Source: Omnitrophica bacterium RIFCSPLOWO2_12_FULL_50_11 | GTDB taxonomy: Bacteria > Omnitrophota > Omnitrophia > Omnitrophales > Danuiimicrobiaceae | Reading direction: 5' to 3' | NCBI GenBank assembly: GCA_001804315.1 | Contig: MHFT01000019.1 | Location: 1-33,777 of the forward strand | Length of the DNA stretch: 33,777 nt | Shown: positions 8,671 to 16,817 of the stretch, in pieces | How positions within the stretch are numbered: position 1 is the stretch's first letter | Layout: each line of letters opens with the position of its first letter | Made by a program: the position numbers and the translations under genes | The notes under the pieces: generated by a model | What the model was told of the DNA's origin: nothing | What the model saw: only the letters and a program-made list of their open reading frames with translations | The model's database searches: none

Positions 8671-9711
8671 ATGAAAGGTCCAGCCTTTGTGAAGAAGGAC
8701 AAATACAACGTAGCTGTAGTCGGAGCAAGCGGCGCCGTCGGCCAAGAGATGGTGAAGATTCTCGAGGAACGTGACTTTCCGGTTGAAAAACTTTCTCTCT
8801 TTGGTTCGGAAAGGTCGGAAGGTAAAAGCGCCAAATTTAGGAATCAGAAAGTTACAATTCAAAAGTTAGCGATTGAACCAACGTCGTTCGATGGATTCGA
8901 TCTCGTTTTGTCTAGCGCGGGAGCTTTCGTGAGCAAGCAGTTCATTCCCGTAGCTGTGGAAAGAGGCGCGGTTGTGATTGACAATACGAGTGCCTTTCGA
9001 TTGGATCCGGCGGTGCCGCTTGTCATTCCGGAAATAAATCCTGAAGACATACAAAAACACAAAGGGATCATCGCGAATCCAAATTGTACCGCAGCGATTA
9101 TGCTTGTGGCGGTGGCACCACTTCATCGAAAGAATCGGATCAAGCGTATCATTTGTGCCACGTATCAATCGGCAAGCGGTGCCGGCGCGAGAGCGATGCA
9201 GGAGCTAGAAAATCAAACCCGCGATTATTTAGAAGGGAAGCCCCTCAGAAAAGAGGTGTTTCCGCATCAAATCGCGTTCAATCTGTTTTCGCACGACAGC
9301 CCGGTTTCGGAGAGTGGTTACAATACAGAGGAATTGAAAGTGATTCAGGAATCAAAAAAGATTTTGCACGACGACCAGATCCGCATTGGAATCACTTGTG
9401 TCCGGGTTCCAGTTATGCGCGCTCATTCTGCGGCGATCTATCTTGAATTTGAGAGCAAAATGACACCTCGCGAGGCGCGTAAGATTTTAGAGGACGCACC
9501 CGGCGTGAAAGTTGTGGATGAGCCCCAAAAGGGCCATTTTCCCATGCCCATTGAAGCGAGTGGCCAGGACCAAGTTTTGGTCGGCCGTATCCGCGACGAC
9601 GGATCTACCGAAAATGGTCTCGCGCTTTTTGTCTCCGGTGATCAATTGCGTAAAGGTGCCGCGCTGAACGCGATTCAAATCGCCGAACGGCTGATCAACA
9701 TTCAGCGTTAA
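8671..9711 (+). CDS. asd: Aspartate-semialdehyde dehydrogenase
   Basis: Asd reduces aspartyl phosphate to aspartate semialdehyde with NADPH, feeding lysine, diaminopimelate, threonine and methionine synthesis. The NADP loop VGASGAVGQEM is at about residues 16-26. The catalytic cysteine is in ANPNCTA near residue 136. Substrate-binding segments include YQSASGAGARAM near 165-176 and a later CVRVPVMRAHS with the base histidine. Length 346 is standard. It follows leuB by 9 bases and precedes truA by 17 bases. Confidence 0.95.
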   Translation: MKGPAFVKKDKYNVAVVGASGAVGQEMVKILEERDFPVEKLSLFGSERSEGKSAKFRNQKVTIQKLAIEPTSFDGFDLVLSSAGAFVSKQFIPVAVERGAVVIDNTSAFRLDPAVPLVIPEINPEDIQKHKGIIANPNCTAAIMLVAVAPLHRKNRIKRIICATYQSASGAGARAMQELENQTRDYLEGKPLRKEVFPHQIAFNLFSHDSPVSESGYNTEELKVIQESKKILHDDQIRIGITCVRVPVMRAHSAAIYLEFESKMTPREARKILEDAPGVKVVDEPQKGHFPMPIEASGQDQVLVGRIRDDGSTENGLALFVSGDQLRKGAALNAIQIAERLINIQR

Positions 9712-9728
9712 CGCGGCATTCACTCGCC

Positions 9729-10463
9729 ATGCCGAACATCAAACTCACGCTTGAATACGACGGTACTCATTTCTTTGGATTCCAACGTCAGCGCACGGGA
9801 AGAACGGTTCAAGCAGAACTGGAATCAGCACTCAAGAAGCTTTTCCAAAAGAAGATCAAGGTCATCGCTTCGGGCCGTACGGATTCAGGCGTACACGCGG
9901 AAGGTCAAGTGGTCAATTTCCGTGTCCATTCCACGCTTCCTCTTTATAACATCCAGCGTGCACTCAACCGTTACTTACCAGAAGACATTTCTGTTCTCCA
10001 CGTTGAAACGGTTCCATCTTCATTCCACGCCCAACGTTCCGCCAAGTGGAAGACGTATGAATACCGTGTATTGAATTCCGAAGCACGATCTGCCTTGCAG
10101 CGTTTCCAGAGTTACCGGTATCCTTATCCTGTCAGCGTAGTCAAAATGAGACAGGCAGCACGTTTGTTCATAGGCCATCGCGACTTCCGAGTTTTTGAAG
10201 CGAGTGGAGGACGAAGGAAAACATCGGTCCGAACAATTCGTCAATTCAGAATCGAAAAGCAGGGGGATCTGATCCGTTTTACAGTGGAGTCAAACGGCTT
10301 TCTCTACAAGATGGTGCGCCGTATGGTAGGAACGCTCCTTGAAATTGGAGCAGGACGGCTTCGCGTCAGAGATGTCAAGCAAGCGATCACGACTCAGAAC
10401 CGCAAACTGATTGGACCCACCGCCCCTCCCCACGGCCTCTGCCTCAAGCGCGTAGTTTATTAG
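9729..10463 (+). CDS. truA: tRNA pseudouridine(38-40) synthase TruA
   Basis: TruA converts U38-U40 in the tRNA anticodon stem-loop to pseudouridine. The catalytic aspartate is in SGRTDSGVHAEGQV near residues 48-61; the N-terminal YDGTHFFGFQRQ and the C-terminal NGFLYKMVRRMVGTLLEIG helix are family hallmarks. Length 244 is normal. It ends the plus-strand run begun at glgA; the next genes point the other way. Confidence 0.95.
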   Translation: MPNIKLTLEYDGTHFFGFQRQRTGRTVQAELESALKKLFQKKIKVIASGRTDSGVHAEGQVVNFRVHSTLPLYNIQRALNRYLPEDISVLHVETVPSSFHAQRSAKWKTYEYRVLNSEARSALQRFQSYRYPYPVSVVKMRQAARLFIGHRDFRVFEASGGRRKTSVRTIRQFRIEKQGDLIRFTVESNGFLYKMVRRMVGTLLEIGAGRLRVRDVKQAITTQNRKLIGPTAPPHGLCLKRVVY

Positions 10464-10530
10464 GGAGTTCGAATGAAGACGGTTTCTTTGAAACTTATTC
10501 TACCGACCCCATGTTCCCTCGATTCTCCTG

Positions 10531-10971
10531 CTAAATTTTTCCTCTGCGATATACGTTTGTTAAAAAATCGCCGGGAGACATGATGTTAAGCTTTTTGACC
10601 CTATGAGTCAGCCGTGAAGTTAGGAGATGTTTCTTATCCAGGCTCAGCAGATAATCCGCTTTGGATTCGAGGGCAGCTCCCAACACGGGTAAATCCTTCA
10701 GATGCAGATCATCCTCATAGGGTTGGGTCGTTTCTTCTTTGGGAAAAGGCACGACATGAATTTTTACATTTTGGACATAACGGCGGAAAGATTTTAGATT
10801 TGCTGGAGTAGATTTTTTACGTAAATTGCGATCTGCTTCACGCAGGACAAATCTTGCGGCATAGACAGCGATTTTTTGCCGACGCGCGATTTCAAGAACA
10901 AGTGCTGAAGCACCTGTTCTGGAAGAAAAACCAACGAAGTAGACATTCGCATCAAGAAAGACCTTCAGCAT
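10531..10971 (-). CDS. PIN-domain toxin (VapC-like ribonuclease)
   Basis: The 146-residue product begins MLKVFLDANVYFVG, with the first acidic residue of the PIN site (D7). A second acidic cluster is EDDLHLKDLPVLGAALES, in the usual place after a long helical insert, and a third is ADYLLSLDKKHLL. This order (DAN, then ...HLKD, then L-x-LDK) matches PIN ribonucleases that cleave RNA as toxins. The ATG lies 2 bases past the antitoxin stop, so the two are one operon. It belongs to the PIN family that pairs with Phd/YefM-type antitoxins. The RNA target cannot be read from the sequence. Confidence 0.85.
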   Translation of the reverse strand: MLKVFLDANVYFVGFSSRTGASALVLEIARRQKIAVYAARFVLREADRNLRKKSTPANLKSFRRYVQNVKIHVVPFPKEETTQPYEDDLHLKDLPVLGAALESKADYLLSLDKKHLLTSRLTHRVKKLNIMSPGDFLTNVYRRGKI

Positions 10972-10973
10972 TG

Positions 10974-11237
10974 CTAAGAGGTCTTGCGAAGACGTGTGGC
11001 AACGAGTGGATCAATTTTATCTTCACGAATGAATTCCTGAACTCGCTCGTCGCTGTATTCTTCAATAAAGGCTTCCTCTTGAAAATTCTCTTGGGAAGCA
11101 CGAAACAAAGCGATGTCCATCAGGACCACAATCTGACGGCCATTTTTCTTAATAATCAGCGGTTCCTTCTTGTAACGAACTTCGTCTAAGACCTCCCCAA
11201 ATTTCTTGCGTAGTTCGACCACGTTAATTTCTTTCAA
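10974..11237 (-). CDS. Phd/YefM-type antitoxin
   Basis: This 87-residue protein has the Phd/YefM pattern: VELRKKFGEVLDEVRYKKEPLIIKKNGRQIVVLMD, an N-terminal dimerising DNA-binding part, followed by an acidic helical tail (EEAFIEEYSDERVQEFIRED) that would wrap the toxin. I prefer the TTG start at 11237 over the GTG at 11246, because GGAGGT lies 7 bases before the TTG but would overlap the GTG region. It is the first gene of the pair and should repress its own promoter, as is known for this family. Confidence 0.85.
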   Translation of the reverse strand: MKEINVVELRKKFGEVLDEVRYKKEPLIIKKNGRQIVVLMDIALFRASQENFQEEAFIEEYSDERVQEFIREDKIDPLVATRLRKTS

Positions 11238-11261
11238 AGTACCCACCTCCTACCCGATGAA

Positions 11262-11290
11262 AGAATACCATACAATCTGTATCAATTCAA
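11262..11290 (-). promoter_or_regulatory. Promoter of the antitoxin/PIN-toxin operon
   Basis: On the minus strand, TTGAAT (11290-11285), a 17-base spacer and TATTCT (11267-11262) form a sigma-70-like promoter. It is followed by a strong GGAGGT Shine-Dalgarno before the TTG start of the antitoxin. Confidence 0.6.
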
Positions 11291-11307
11291 TAAAGTATAT
11301 ACTTTAT
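11290..11307. promoter_or_regulatory. 18-bp perfect palindrome, operator candidate
   Basis: ATAAAGTATATACTTTAT reads the same on both strands. It abuts the -35 box of the toxin-antitoxin promoter and lies about 50 bases upstream of the fumC -10 box. The obvious reading is the autorepression operator of the Phd-like antitoxin; it may also affect fumC. Confidence 0.6.
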
Positions 11308-11332
11308 ACTTATCGCTGAAATTATTCTGTAA

Positions 11333-11361
11333 AAGACAACAGAATTTAAATTCGTTATAAT
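11333..11361 (+). promoter_or_regulatory. fumC promoter, apparently leaderless
   Basis: A perfect TATAAT is at 11356-11361, with AAGACA (four of six matches to TTGACA) at 11333-11338 and a 17-base spacer. The fumC ATG is only 7 bases past the -10 box, so transcription should start at or next to the ATG. No Shine-Dalgarno fits in between. Confidence 0.65.
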
Positions 11362-11368
11362 ACGCAGC

Positions 11369-12760
11369 ATGGTAGATCGAAGATTTCGAATCGAGCGTGA
11401 TTCGATGGGGGAGGTCAAGGTCCCCAAAGAAATGCTCTACGGCGCTTCGACTCAGCGCGCGGTGCTTAATTTCCCCGTCAGCGGCTATCGCGTCGGCCGC
11501 CCATTTATCCACGCCCTGGGGCAAATCAAGCTTTCCGCAGCAAAAGTGAATCGAGCGCTTGGACTTTTGTCTCCCGCTCGCGCAAACGCGATTATGAAAG
11601 CTGCCCGCCTCGTGCGCGACGGCCGGTATGATGACCATTCTGTGGTCGATGTTTTTCAAACAGGGTCGGCCACCTCGACGAATATGAATGCAAATGAAGT
11701 AATTGCGAACCTTGCGAACCGTTTCCTCAGAAGAGCGGGGAGCAATGTGAAAGAATGGGTTCACCCGAACGATCACGTCAACAAAGGCCAGTCGAGCAAT
11801 GACGTGATTCCAACCGCGATTCATATTTCAGCTTTTCTGGAAATCAAAGGGCGTTTGATTCCCGAGCTCAAGCTTCTCGAGAAATCCCTGGCGAAAAAAG
11901 CGCGTGCGTTTCGGACGGTTTACAAAATTGGACGAACGCATTTGCAAGACGCAACGCCGGTAACATTAGGACAAGAATTTGGCGGTTATGCGGAGCAAGT
12001 TAGGAAAGGCGTGGAGCGGCTCGCGAAGTGCTTTCCGACTCTTCGGGAACTTGCGATCGGTGGGACAGCGGTTGGAACGGGGATCAACACCCATCCACGT
12101 TTTGCTCGAGAAGTCTGCCGCGATTTGAATCAAGCACTCGGAGAGCGATTTTATGAAGCGCGCAACCACTTCGAGGCACAAGGGGCGAAAGACGCTTGTG
12201 TGGAGACAAGCGGACAATTGAAAGTCGTGGCGGTTTCGCTCGCCAAGATCGCAAACGACATTCGCTGGCTCGCATCGGGACCACGCGCGGGATTTCACGA
12301 AATCAAACTTCCTGCGCTTCAGCCGGGCTCTTCGATTATGCCTGGAAAAGTGAATCCGGTGATGACGGAGTCAGTCTTACAAGTCGCGGCGCAGGTGATT
12401 GGACTTGATACAGCCGTTATGCTTGCCGGACAGTCTGGGAACTTCGAGCTCAATGTGATGACGTCTTTGATTGGTTATAATCTTTTGGAATCGATTCGGT
12501 TGCTCGCGAATGTTGTCTCTCTGTTTCGATCGAAATTAGTAGACGGCATAGAAGCAAACCGCGCGGTTTGTGAAGCGCAAATTGAAAAAAGCCTGATGCT
12601 TTCAACGCCTTTGGTTCCCGTCTTAGGTTACGATCGAGCCGCGCAAATTGCTAAAGAAGCCTACGAGAAGCGGAAGACGATCCGTGAAATTGTCCTCGAA
12701 AAAGAACTTATCTCCGAGAAGGAACTATCTAAAATCCTCGACGTGAGGAAGTTGATTTAA
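11369..12760 (+). CDS. fumC: Class II fumarate hydratase
   Basis: FumC interconverts fumarate and malate in the citric acid cycle without an iron-sulfur cluster. It belongs to the aspartase/fumarase superfamily: RIERDSMGEVKVP and LYGASTQRA at the N-terminus, QTGSATSTNMNANEV (about residues 97-111), HVNKGQSSNDVIPTA (about 137-151), and the superfamily signature GSSIMPGKVNPV (about 319-330), which contains the catalytic serine loop. Length 463 is typical. Aspartase is a less likely alternative, given the close match to fumarase segments. The gene is divergent from the toxin-antitoxin pair and seems to have a leaderless transcript. Confidence 0.92.
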   Translation: MVDRRFRIERDSMGEVKVPKEMLYGASTQRAVLNFPVSGYRVGRPFIHALGQIKLSAAKVNRALGLLSPARANAIMKAARLVRDGRYDDHSVVDVFQTGSATSTNMNANEVIANLANRFLRRAGSNVKEWVHPNDHVNKGQSSNDVIPTAIHISAFLEIKGRLIPELKLLEKSLAKKARAFRTVYKIGRTHLQDATPVTLGQEFGGYAEQVRKGVERLAKCFPTLRELAIGGTAVGTGINTHPRFAREVCRDLNQALGERFYEARNHFEAQGAKDACVETSGQLKVVAVSLAKIANDIRWLASGPRAGFHEIKLPALQPGSSIMPGKVNPVMTESVLQVAAQVIGLDTAVMLAGQSGNFELNVMTSLIGYNLLESIRLLANVVSLFRSKLVDGIEANRAVCEAQIEKSLMLSTPLVPVLGYDRAAQIAKEAYEKRKTIREIVLEKELISEKELSKILDVRKLI

Positions 12761-12830
12761 TCCCCCACCACTTTAAGGACCGTCACAAGGAACGAACCTT
12801 AAACTAATGGGGGATAAACTAATGGGGGAT
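12761..12830 (+). terminator. Inverted repeat after fumC plus 15-bp tandem duplication
   Basis: ATCCCCCA (12762-12769) pairs with TGGGGGAT (12808-12815), and an inner TTTAAGG pairs with CCTTAAA, giving a large imperfect hairpin directly after the fumC stop. The right arm unit AAACTAATGGGGGAT (12801-12815) is repeated exactly at 12816-12830. There is no clear T-run, so efficient termination is uncertain. Confidence 0.5.
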
Positions 12831-12831
12831 T

Positions 12832-12860
12832 TTGACAAGCCGAGTCGCTTTTGTTATACT
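12832..12860 (+). promoter_or_regulatory. Strong sigma-70 promoter of rplM-rpsI
   Basis: TTGACA (12832-12837), a 17-base spacer and TATACT (12855-12860) make a near-consensus promoter, with a start expected near 12867. The leader of about 30 bases contains GAGGAG ahead of the GTG start of rplM. Confidence 0.85.
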
Positions 12861-12897
12861 GCACGCTCTTTTAAACAGTTTGAGGAGAACGTAAGCG

Positions 12898-13332
12898 GTG
12901 AGTGTGAAGACTTTTATTCCTAAGCCGGATCAAGTGGAGCGGAAGTGCTTCCTCGTGGATGCACAGGGTCAAATTTTGGGTCGGTTTGCGACCCGTATCG
13001 CGACGATCCTGATCGGAAAAGATGAGCCCTTTTATACCCCTCATATGGAGTGCGGTGATCAAGTCATTGTGATTAACGCGAAGGGCATCCGGCTCACCGG
13101 GCGGAAAGCGAAGCAAAAAATATATCGCCGCTACACCGGATATCCAGGCGGCTTGGAAACGATTTCCTTTGAGCGTATGCAAGCAAGACATCCGGAGCGA
13201 ATCGTCTCAGAAGCGGTTCGGCGAATGCTTCCAAAAAATCGCATGGGGATGAAAATGCTGAAACGGCTTCGCGTTTTTGCCGGAAGTGAACATACCCATG
13301 CAGCGCAGAAACCGGTTCCGATTAATTTGTAA
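12898..13332 (+). CDS. rplM: 50S ribosomal protein L13
   Basis: L13 is an early-assembly protein of the large subunit. The product has KTFIPKPDQVERKCFLVDA, LGRFATRIATILIGK and the L13 core RRYTGYPGGLETISFERM followed by VRRMLPKNRMGMKMLKRLRVF. Length 144 is standard. The start is GTG 12898 with GGAG 10 bases ahead. It is paired with rpsI, as in most bacteria, but a gap of about 170 bases with a palindromic insert separates the two. Confidence 0.96.
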   Translation: MSVKTFIPKPDQVERKCFLVDAQGQILGRFATRIATILIGKDEPFYTPHMECGDQVIVINAKGIRLTGRKAKQKIYRRYTGYPGGLETISFERMQARHPERIVSEAVRRMLPKNRMGMKMLKRLRVFAGSEHTHAAQKPVPINL

Positions 13333-13484
13333 ACTCGACTTTGGCACTTTTTGAGTGCGGGTCACCTTGTCGCACTGTCAAAAAAAGGGGTTGTCATCCT
13401 GAGTCCCGCCGAGATCATTCAGCATCGCTTTAAGACGCTGCCTCAGGATGACGCCGGCAGGGCGAGAAGTGCCAAACTCGAGTT
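13332..13484. repeat. Nested palindromic element between rplM and rpsI
   Basis: The outer arms AACTCGACTTTGGCACTT (from 13332) and AAGTGCCAAACTCGAGTT (13467-13484) are reverse complements with one mismatch. Inside are AGTGCG/CGCACT (about 13354-13376) and GTCATCCTGAG (from 13396) facing CTCAGGATGAC (13442-13452). rplM and rpsI are usually nearly adjacent, so the element looks inserted. The inner core is shared with the element in secDF and those in the giant gene. Confidence 0.75.
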
Positions 13485-13501
13485 GTAAATTGAGGACTTA
13501 A

Positions 13502-13915
13502 ATGGTTGAAGAGAAGAGTGCGAACGATTCCAATAGATTTTATGCAACGGGCAGGCGGAAAACTTCCATCGCCCGCGTTTGGCTTGAGAAAGGGGGAAAG
13601 GAAATTTTAGTTAATGATGCAAAATTGGAGTCCTATTTCCCCCGCGAGACCTTGAGAACAATGATTCAGGAACCGTTTGAGCTGACAAAAACGTCCGATC
13701 AATTTGGCTTGAAAGTCTATGTTCACGGAGGCGGCTTGAGCGGGCAAGCGGGAGCGGTTCGGCTTGGAATTTCACGCGCTCTTCTTGAGTTTGATCAGAA
13801 TTTACGCCCGCTGCTTCGCAAAAGCGGGCTCCTGACTCGGGATCCGAGAAAAAAAGAACGCAAAAAGTACGGCCGGAAAGGTGCGCGGCGCAGTTTTCAA
13901 TATACGAAACGCTAG
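13502..13915 (+). CDS. rpsI: 30S ribosomal protein S9
   Basis: S9 binds the 3' domain of 16S rRNA, and its C-terminal arginine reaches the P-site tRNA. The sequence shows FYATGRRKTSIARVWLEKG, VYVHGGGLSGQAGAVRLGISRAL and the basic tail KKYGRKGARRSFQYTKR ending in the conserved Lys-Arg. The 137 residues are about normal, with a short extra N-terminus (MVEEKSANDSN). It is the second gene of the rplM-rpsI unit. Confidence 0.96.
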   Translation: MVEEKSANDSNRFYATGRRKTSIARVWLEKGGKEILVNDAKLESYFPRETLRTMIQEPFELTKTSDQFGLKVYVHGGGLSGQAGAVRLGISRALLEFDQNLRPLLRKSGLLTRDPRKKERKKYGRKGARRSFQYTKR

Positions 13916-13947
13916 CCTTACGTTGCAGAAAGGGCGTCGCAATCACT

Positions 13948-13979
13948 GCGTAGGTGCCATTCATGAATGGCACCTACGC
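13948..13979. repeat. 32-bp perfect palindrome after rpsI
   Basis: All 32 bases are self-complementary, with half-site GCGTAGGTGCCATTCA. It lies 33 bases past the rpsI stop and 7 bases before the ATG of the small lipoprotein. With no loop and no T-run it is not a classic terminator. It could be a cruciform-forming repeat, an operator or a remnant of a palindromic repeat family. Confidence 0.75.
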
Positions 13980-13985
13980 TCGATC

Positions 13986-14117
13986 ATGAGACGATTTTCA
14001 CGCTTCATCCGGTGGGTGGTGGTACTGTTCCTCCTGGTTCAAACACTGGGCTGTGCATCGTTTTTTGAGGATTATACTTATAATCCTCTTGGGTCCCAAG
14101 CCTATCGTTCCTCCTGA
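13986..14117 (+). CDS. Small lipoprotein, 43 residues
   Basis: The product starts MRRFSRFIRW, then a hydrophobic stretch (VVVLFLLVQT) and the lipobox LGCA with the cysteine at residue 23. The mature part of only 21 residues is SFFEDYTYNPLGSQAYRSS after CA. Basic n-region, h-region and lipobox are textbook for export and lipid attachment by Lgt and LspA. ATG 13986 is preferred over an in-frame upstream ATG (13881), which would lie inside rpsI and bury the signal. Small lipoproteins of this kind are known, but the function is unknown. It precedes the AsmA-like gene by 33 bases and may share its transcript. Confidence 0.65.
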   Translation: MRRFSRFIRWVVVLFLLVQTLGCASFFEDYTYNPLGSQAYRSS

Positions 14118-14150
14118 GAACCATTCAGGTCAACCAACGATTTTCTGTAT

Positions 14151-16778
14151 ATGAGGGTAAGCAACCGAATCGTTCGCCTCATCATTTCCATCTCGATCCT
14201 CCTTCTCGTTCTCTTCGTTGTTTTGGTTCTGTCCATGCCTCGGCTGGTGCGCTATTTCCGCGTCGAGGAGCGGCTTCGTGAAACGATTCAAAACCAACTG
14301 GGTTATCCTGTAGACTTTGAGAAGTTGAACGTATCGTTACTGCCTCTTCCGACTTTGTCCCTTGAAAAGTTTACTGTGAGTGAACCGGAAAAAGCGTCTC
14401 AAGTTCCGATTCTGAGCGCGGATCAAATCCGTATCCGTCCTTCCCTTCTTGCACTGCTCTTCCACAAAATGGAATTTGCGCATGTCTCGTTCAAGAACAC
14501 GGATATCCATTACCCGTGGCGGGACAAGCAGGGTGCGCCTGTGAAAAGGATTTCGCTGCGCGATGCGTCCGTTGCTTTCTGGGGGATTCGTTCCAATCGA
14601 CCTGTTCGTTTTAAGGCCCGAGGAAAGTTGTTGGGCGAAGAAGAAAATGTGGAGCTCGCGGGAACATTTGAGGCCGATTTTACAAATCTCAAAACCGAGA
14701 CGTTTACCTATAACGCAGAGGTATCGGTCAGCTCGGTAGAACTTTCAAAAGCAGCGGCGTGGTGGGGACCTCTTCCACTGAAGATTCAAAGCGGATCGCT
14801 CGCATTTTCAGGCAGGCTCCGCAAGGAGCTCGATTCCGAAGACGTCGAGATCACGGGCGAGTTTGCCGTGCAAAACTTGATTTACGAAATGACGAAGATC
14901 ACGCGCGCGAGCGCGGCGGGTGATTATCAACTTGCTTTTGCCCTTCGTATGAATCCCCAAACCGGTGCGTTGGCAGTGACGGATTGTACGTTGGCTACCC
15001 CCTTCGGCGGACCTTTTGAATTGAGGGTAAAGATGAACACATCTGACTTCCTGATCGAAGAATTTTCGATCAAGTCTGACCGGCTGCATCTTGAAGCGCT
15101 CCCTCAAAGTGTCCTCGTGCTTGAAGAATTTCTTCCGCTCAATTTAGGTTTTTCCGGAGAAACGCGATTTGATGTTTTTGTCAAAGGAAAGCCGGCGGAG
15201 TTTTCATTCAATACCCGTGTTGATCTCAAGGACACAACGCTTACTTATTCGCAATATTTTTCCAAGCCCAGTGGTGTGCCGCTCCTTGTGCGCGGGGATT
15301 TGAAGCTGATCGGTGGGCGTGTTCTGAGAGGCGATTTTACCTTGGAGTTTGGAGGCGCTTCCCTAAAGGGATCGGTTGCGGCGCTTGACGTGGGCACGGG
15401 AACAGGCGAAGTGACAGTGCTCACGAACAAGTTCCGCGTGGACGGGTGGAACCAATATTTCCCGGCGGTGAAGCAGCTTGAGGTGTCTGGCCAGTCTAAA
15501 ATTTTGGCCAGTATGCGCGGCGATTTTCGTCAGATCGCTCGCGCCCAATTGATGGTGAACGTGAGTTTGGATGGGCTGTCGGCTGAGGCAGACAATGGGG
15601 CACAGATTCAGAATTTGAGCGGCAATATTGACTTGAGTCCGGCCGATTCTGAGGTGAAAGGGATCCGGTTTGATCTCGGCGGGTCCCGTTTTTTCGTTGA
15701 AGGAAAAATGTTGGGAACGCCACAGCCGCGCTGGTTGATTGCCGTTCAGTCTGAAGAGATCGCGGTTGGCGACTTTTTCGAACAAATTCTAAAGGGAACG
15801 GAAGCGATTGGACTGAAAAAGGAAGGAGTGGACCTCGAATCCGTGATGGGAGTTTTGAACCGGATCGTTCAGCCTGAGGAGGTCTTCGAGCATTTGGACG
15901 CACAGATTGTCCTGGACGGAAAACGTGTGCTCGTACCACGCTTTGAATTCGATGCTTATGACGGCCGCGTTTCCATAGAGTCGATGGTGGATTTTTCGGA
16001 AGCAGGGCCGAAGACGCTCATGGACGTCAACATCCGAAAACTTAATCTTGCCCGCTTGTGGGTCGAGAAACCAATCCTCGATGGCAACCTTTTTCTCGTC
16101 GCATCTTTGCGTTCAGATGGTCCTCTGGATCCGGGCTGGCTCGATCGGTTGACGGGGGAGGGGACCTTTTCGATCACAAACGGCGAGCTTCACACCGTCG
16201 ATCTCTTAGGGGGTTTGGGTCAAATTGCAGAGCTCGCAGCTGTCGGGACTTTTAAATCAGGAACCACGCGGTTTAATGACATCGGAGGCGATCTAAATCT
16301 CGAAGCCAAACGCGCTGAGACAGAGAATTTAGTTTTGCTGTCCGATGATTTTCATGTGGAAGGAGGCGGCGATATCGATTTAAATGGGAACTTGAATTAT
16401 CGGCTGTCTGTTTATCTGTCGCCTGCACTCAGCCGGAGGATTTCTTCTAAGGTCAGCGAACATACGCGGCTTGGGCCGATACCAATTTTGGTGGTTGGCA
16501 CAATCGAGGAGCCCTCGGTTCGTACTGATCCAATGCTCATTCAAACGTTCTTACAAAACCTTCTTCAGGAACGGTTTTTGAGCATCACTTCCAAATTTAT
16601 TCCTTCTTTCCGACGTGACCTGCCCATCTTGGCACCGCCGCGTGGAGATCAAAAACAGGAAGGTAGCCCTGAAGGATCCAAAGCACCAAGTCCTTCCTCA
16701 GACCTCAAGCAAGCCCTTATTACGAGCGGCTTTAACCTCCTCGAGCAGTTCCTCTCGAAGGAAAAGTCTACTTCGTAG
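14151..16778 (+). CDS. AsmA/TamB-superfamily envelope protein
   Basis: This 875-residue protein has one N-terminal membrane anchor (about residues 8-30, IVRLIISISILLLVLFVVLV) and then a long beta-rich periplasmic region. The N-terminal part (RETIQNQLGYPVDFEKLNVSLLPLPTLSLEKFTV) is the usual AsmA opening. The C-terminal part (GEGTFSITNGELHTVDLLGGLGQIAELA, then FNDIGGDLNLE and LLSDDFHVEGGGDIDLNG) is the AsmA C-terminal domain. Such proteins bridge the envelope and are thought to carry phospholipids to the outer membrane; here that role is inferred from family only. It implies a two-membrane cell. The last 40 residues are a low-complexity polar tail. It ends about 200 bases before the giant gene. 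Confidence 0.85.
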   Translation: MRVSNRIVRLIISISILLLVLFVVLVLSMPRLVRYFRVEERLRETIQNQLGYPVDFEKLNVSLLPLPTLSLEKFTVSEPEKASQVPILSADQIRIRPSLLALLFHKMEFAHVSFKNTDIHYPWRDKQGAPVKRISLRDASVAFWGIRSNRPVRFKARGKLLGEEENVELAGTFEADFTNLKTETFTYNAEVSVSSVELSKAAAWWGPLPLKIQSGSLAFSGRLRKELDSEDVEITGEFAVQNLIYEMTKITRASAAGDYQLAFALRMNPQTGALAVTDCTLATPFGGPFELRVKMNTSDFLIEEFSIKSDRLHLEALPQSVLVLEEFLPLNLGFSGETRFDVFVKGKPAEFSFNTRVDLKDTTLTYSQYFSKPSGVPLLVRGDLKLIGGRVLRGDFTLEFGGASLKGSVAALDVGTGTGEVTVLTNKFRVDGWNQYFPAVKQLEVSGQSKILASMRGDFRQIARAQLMVNVSLDGLSAEADNGAQIQNLSGNIDLSPADSEVKGIRFDLGGSRFFVEGKMLGTPQPRWLIAVQSEEIAVGDFFEQILKGTEAIGLKKEGVDLESVMGVLNRIVQPEEVFEHLDAQIVLDGKRVLVPRFEFDAYDGRVSIESMVDFSEAGPKTLMDVNIRKLNLARLWVEKPILDGNLFLVASLRSDGPLDPGWLDRLTGEGTFSITNGELHTVDLLGGLGQIAELAAVGTFKSGTTRFNDIGGDLNLEAKRAETENLVLLSDDFHVEGGGDIDLNGNLNYRLSVYLSPALSRRISSKVSEHTRLGPIPILVVGTIEEPSVRTDPMLIQTFLQNLLQERFLSITSKFIPSFRRDLPILAPPRGDQKQEGSPEGSKAPSPSSDLKQALITSGFNLLEQFLSKEKSTS

Positions 16779-16782
16779 CACC

Positions 16783-16811
16783 TTGAAAAGCGGGTTCTGT
16801 CGTGGTATATT
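16783..16811 (+). promoter_or_regulatory. Promoter candidate for the giant gene
   Basis: TTGAAA (16783-16788), a 17-base spacer and TATATT (16806-16811) form a good sigma-70-type promoter directly after the AsmA-like gene. Transcription from near 16818 would give a leader of about 160 bases. Confidence 0.65.
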
Positions 16812-16817
16812 TAACTA

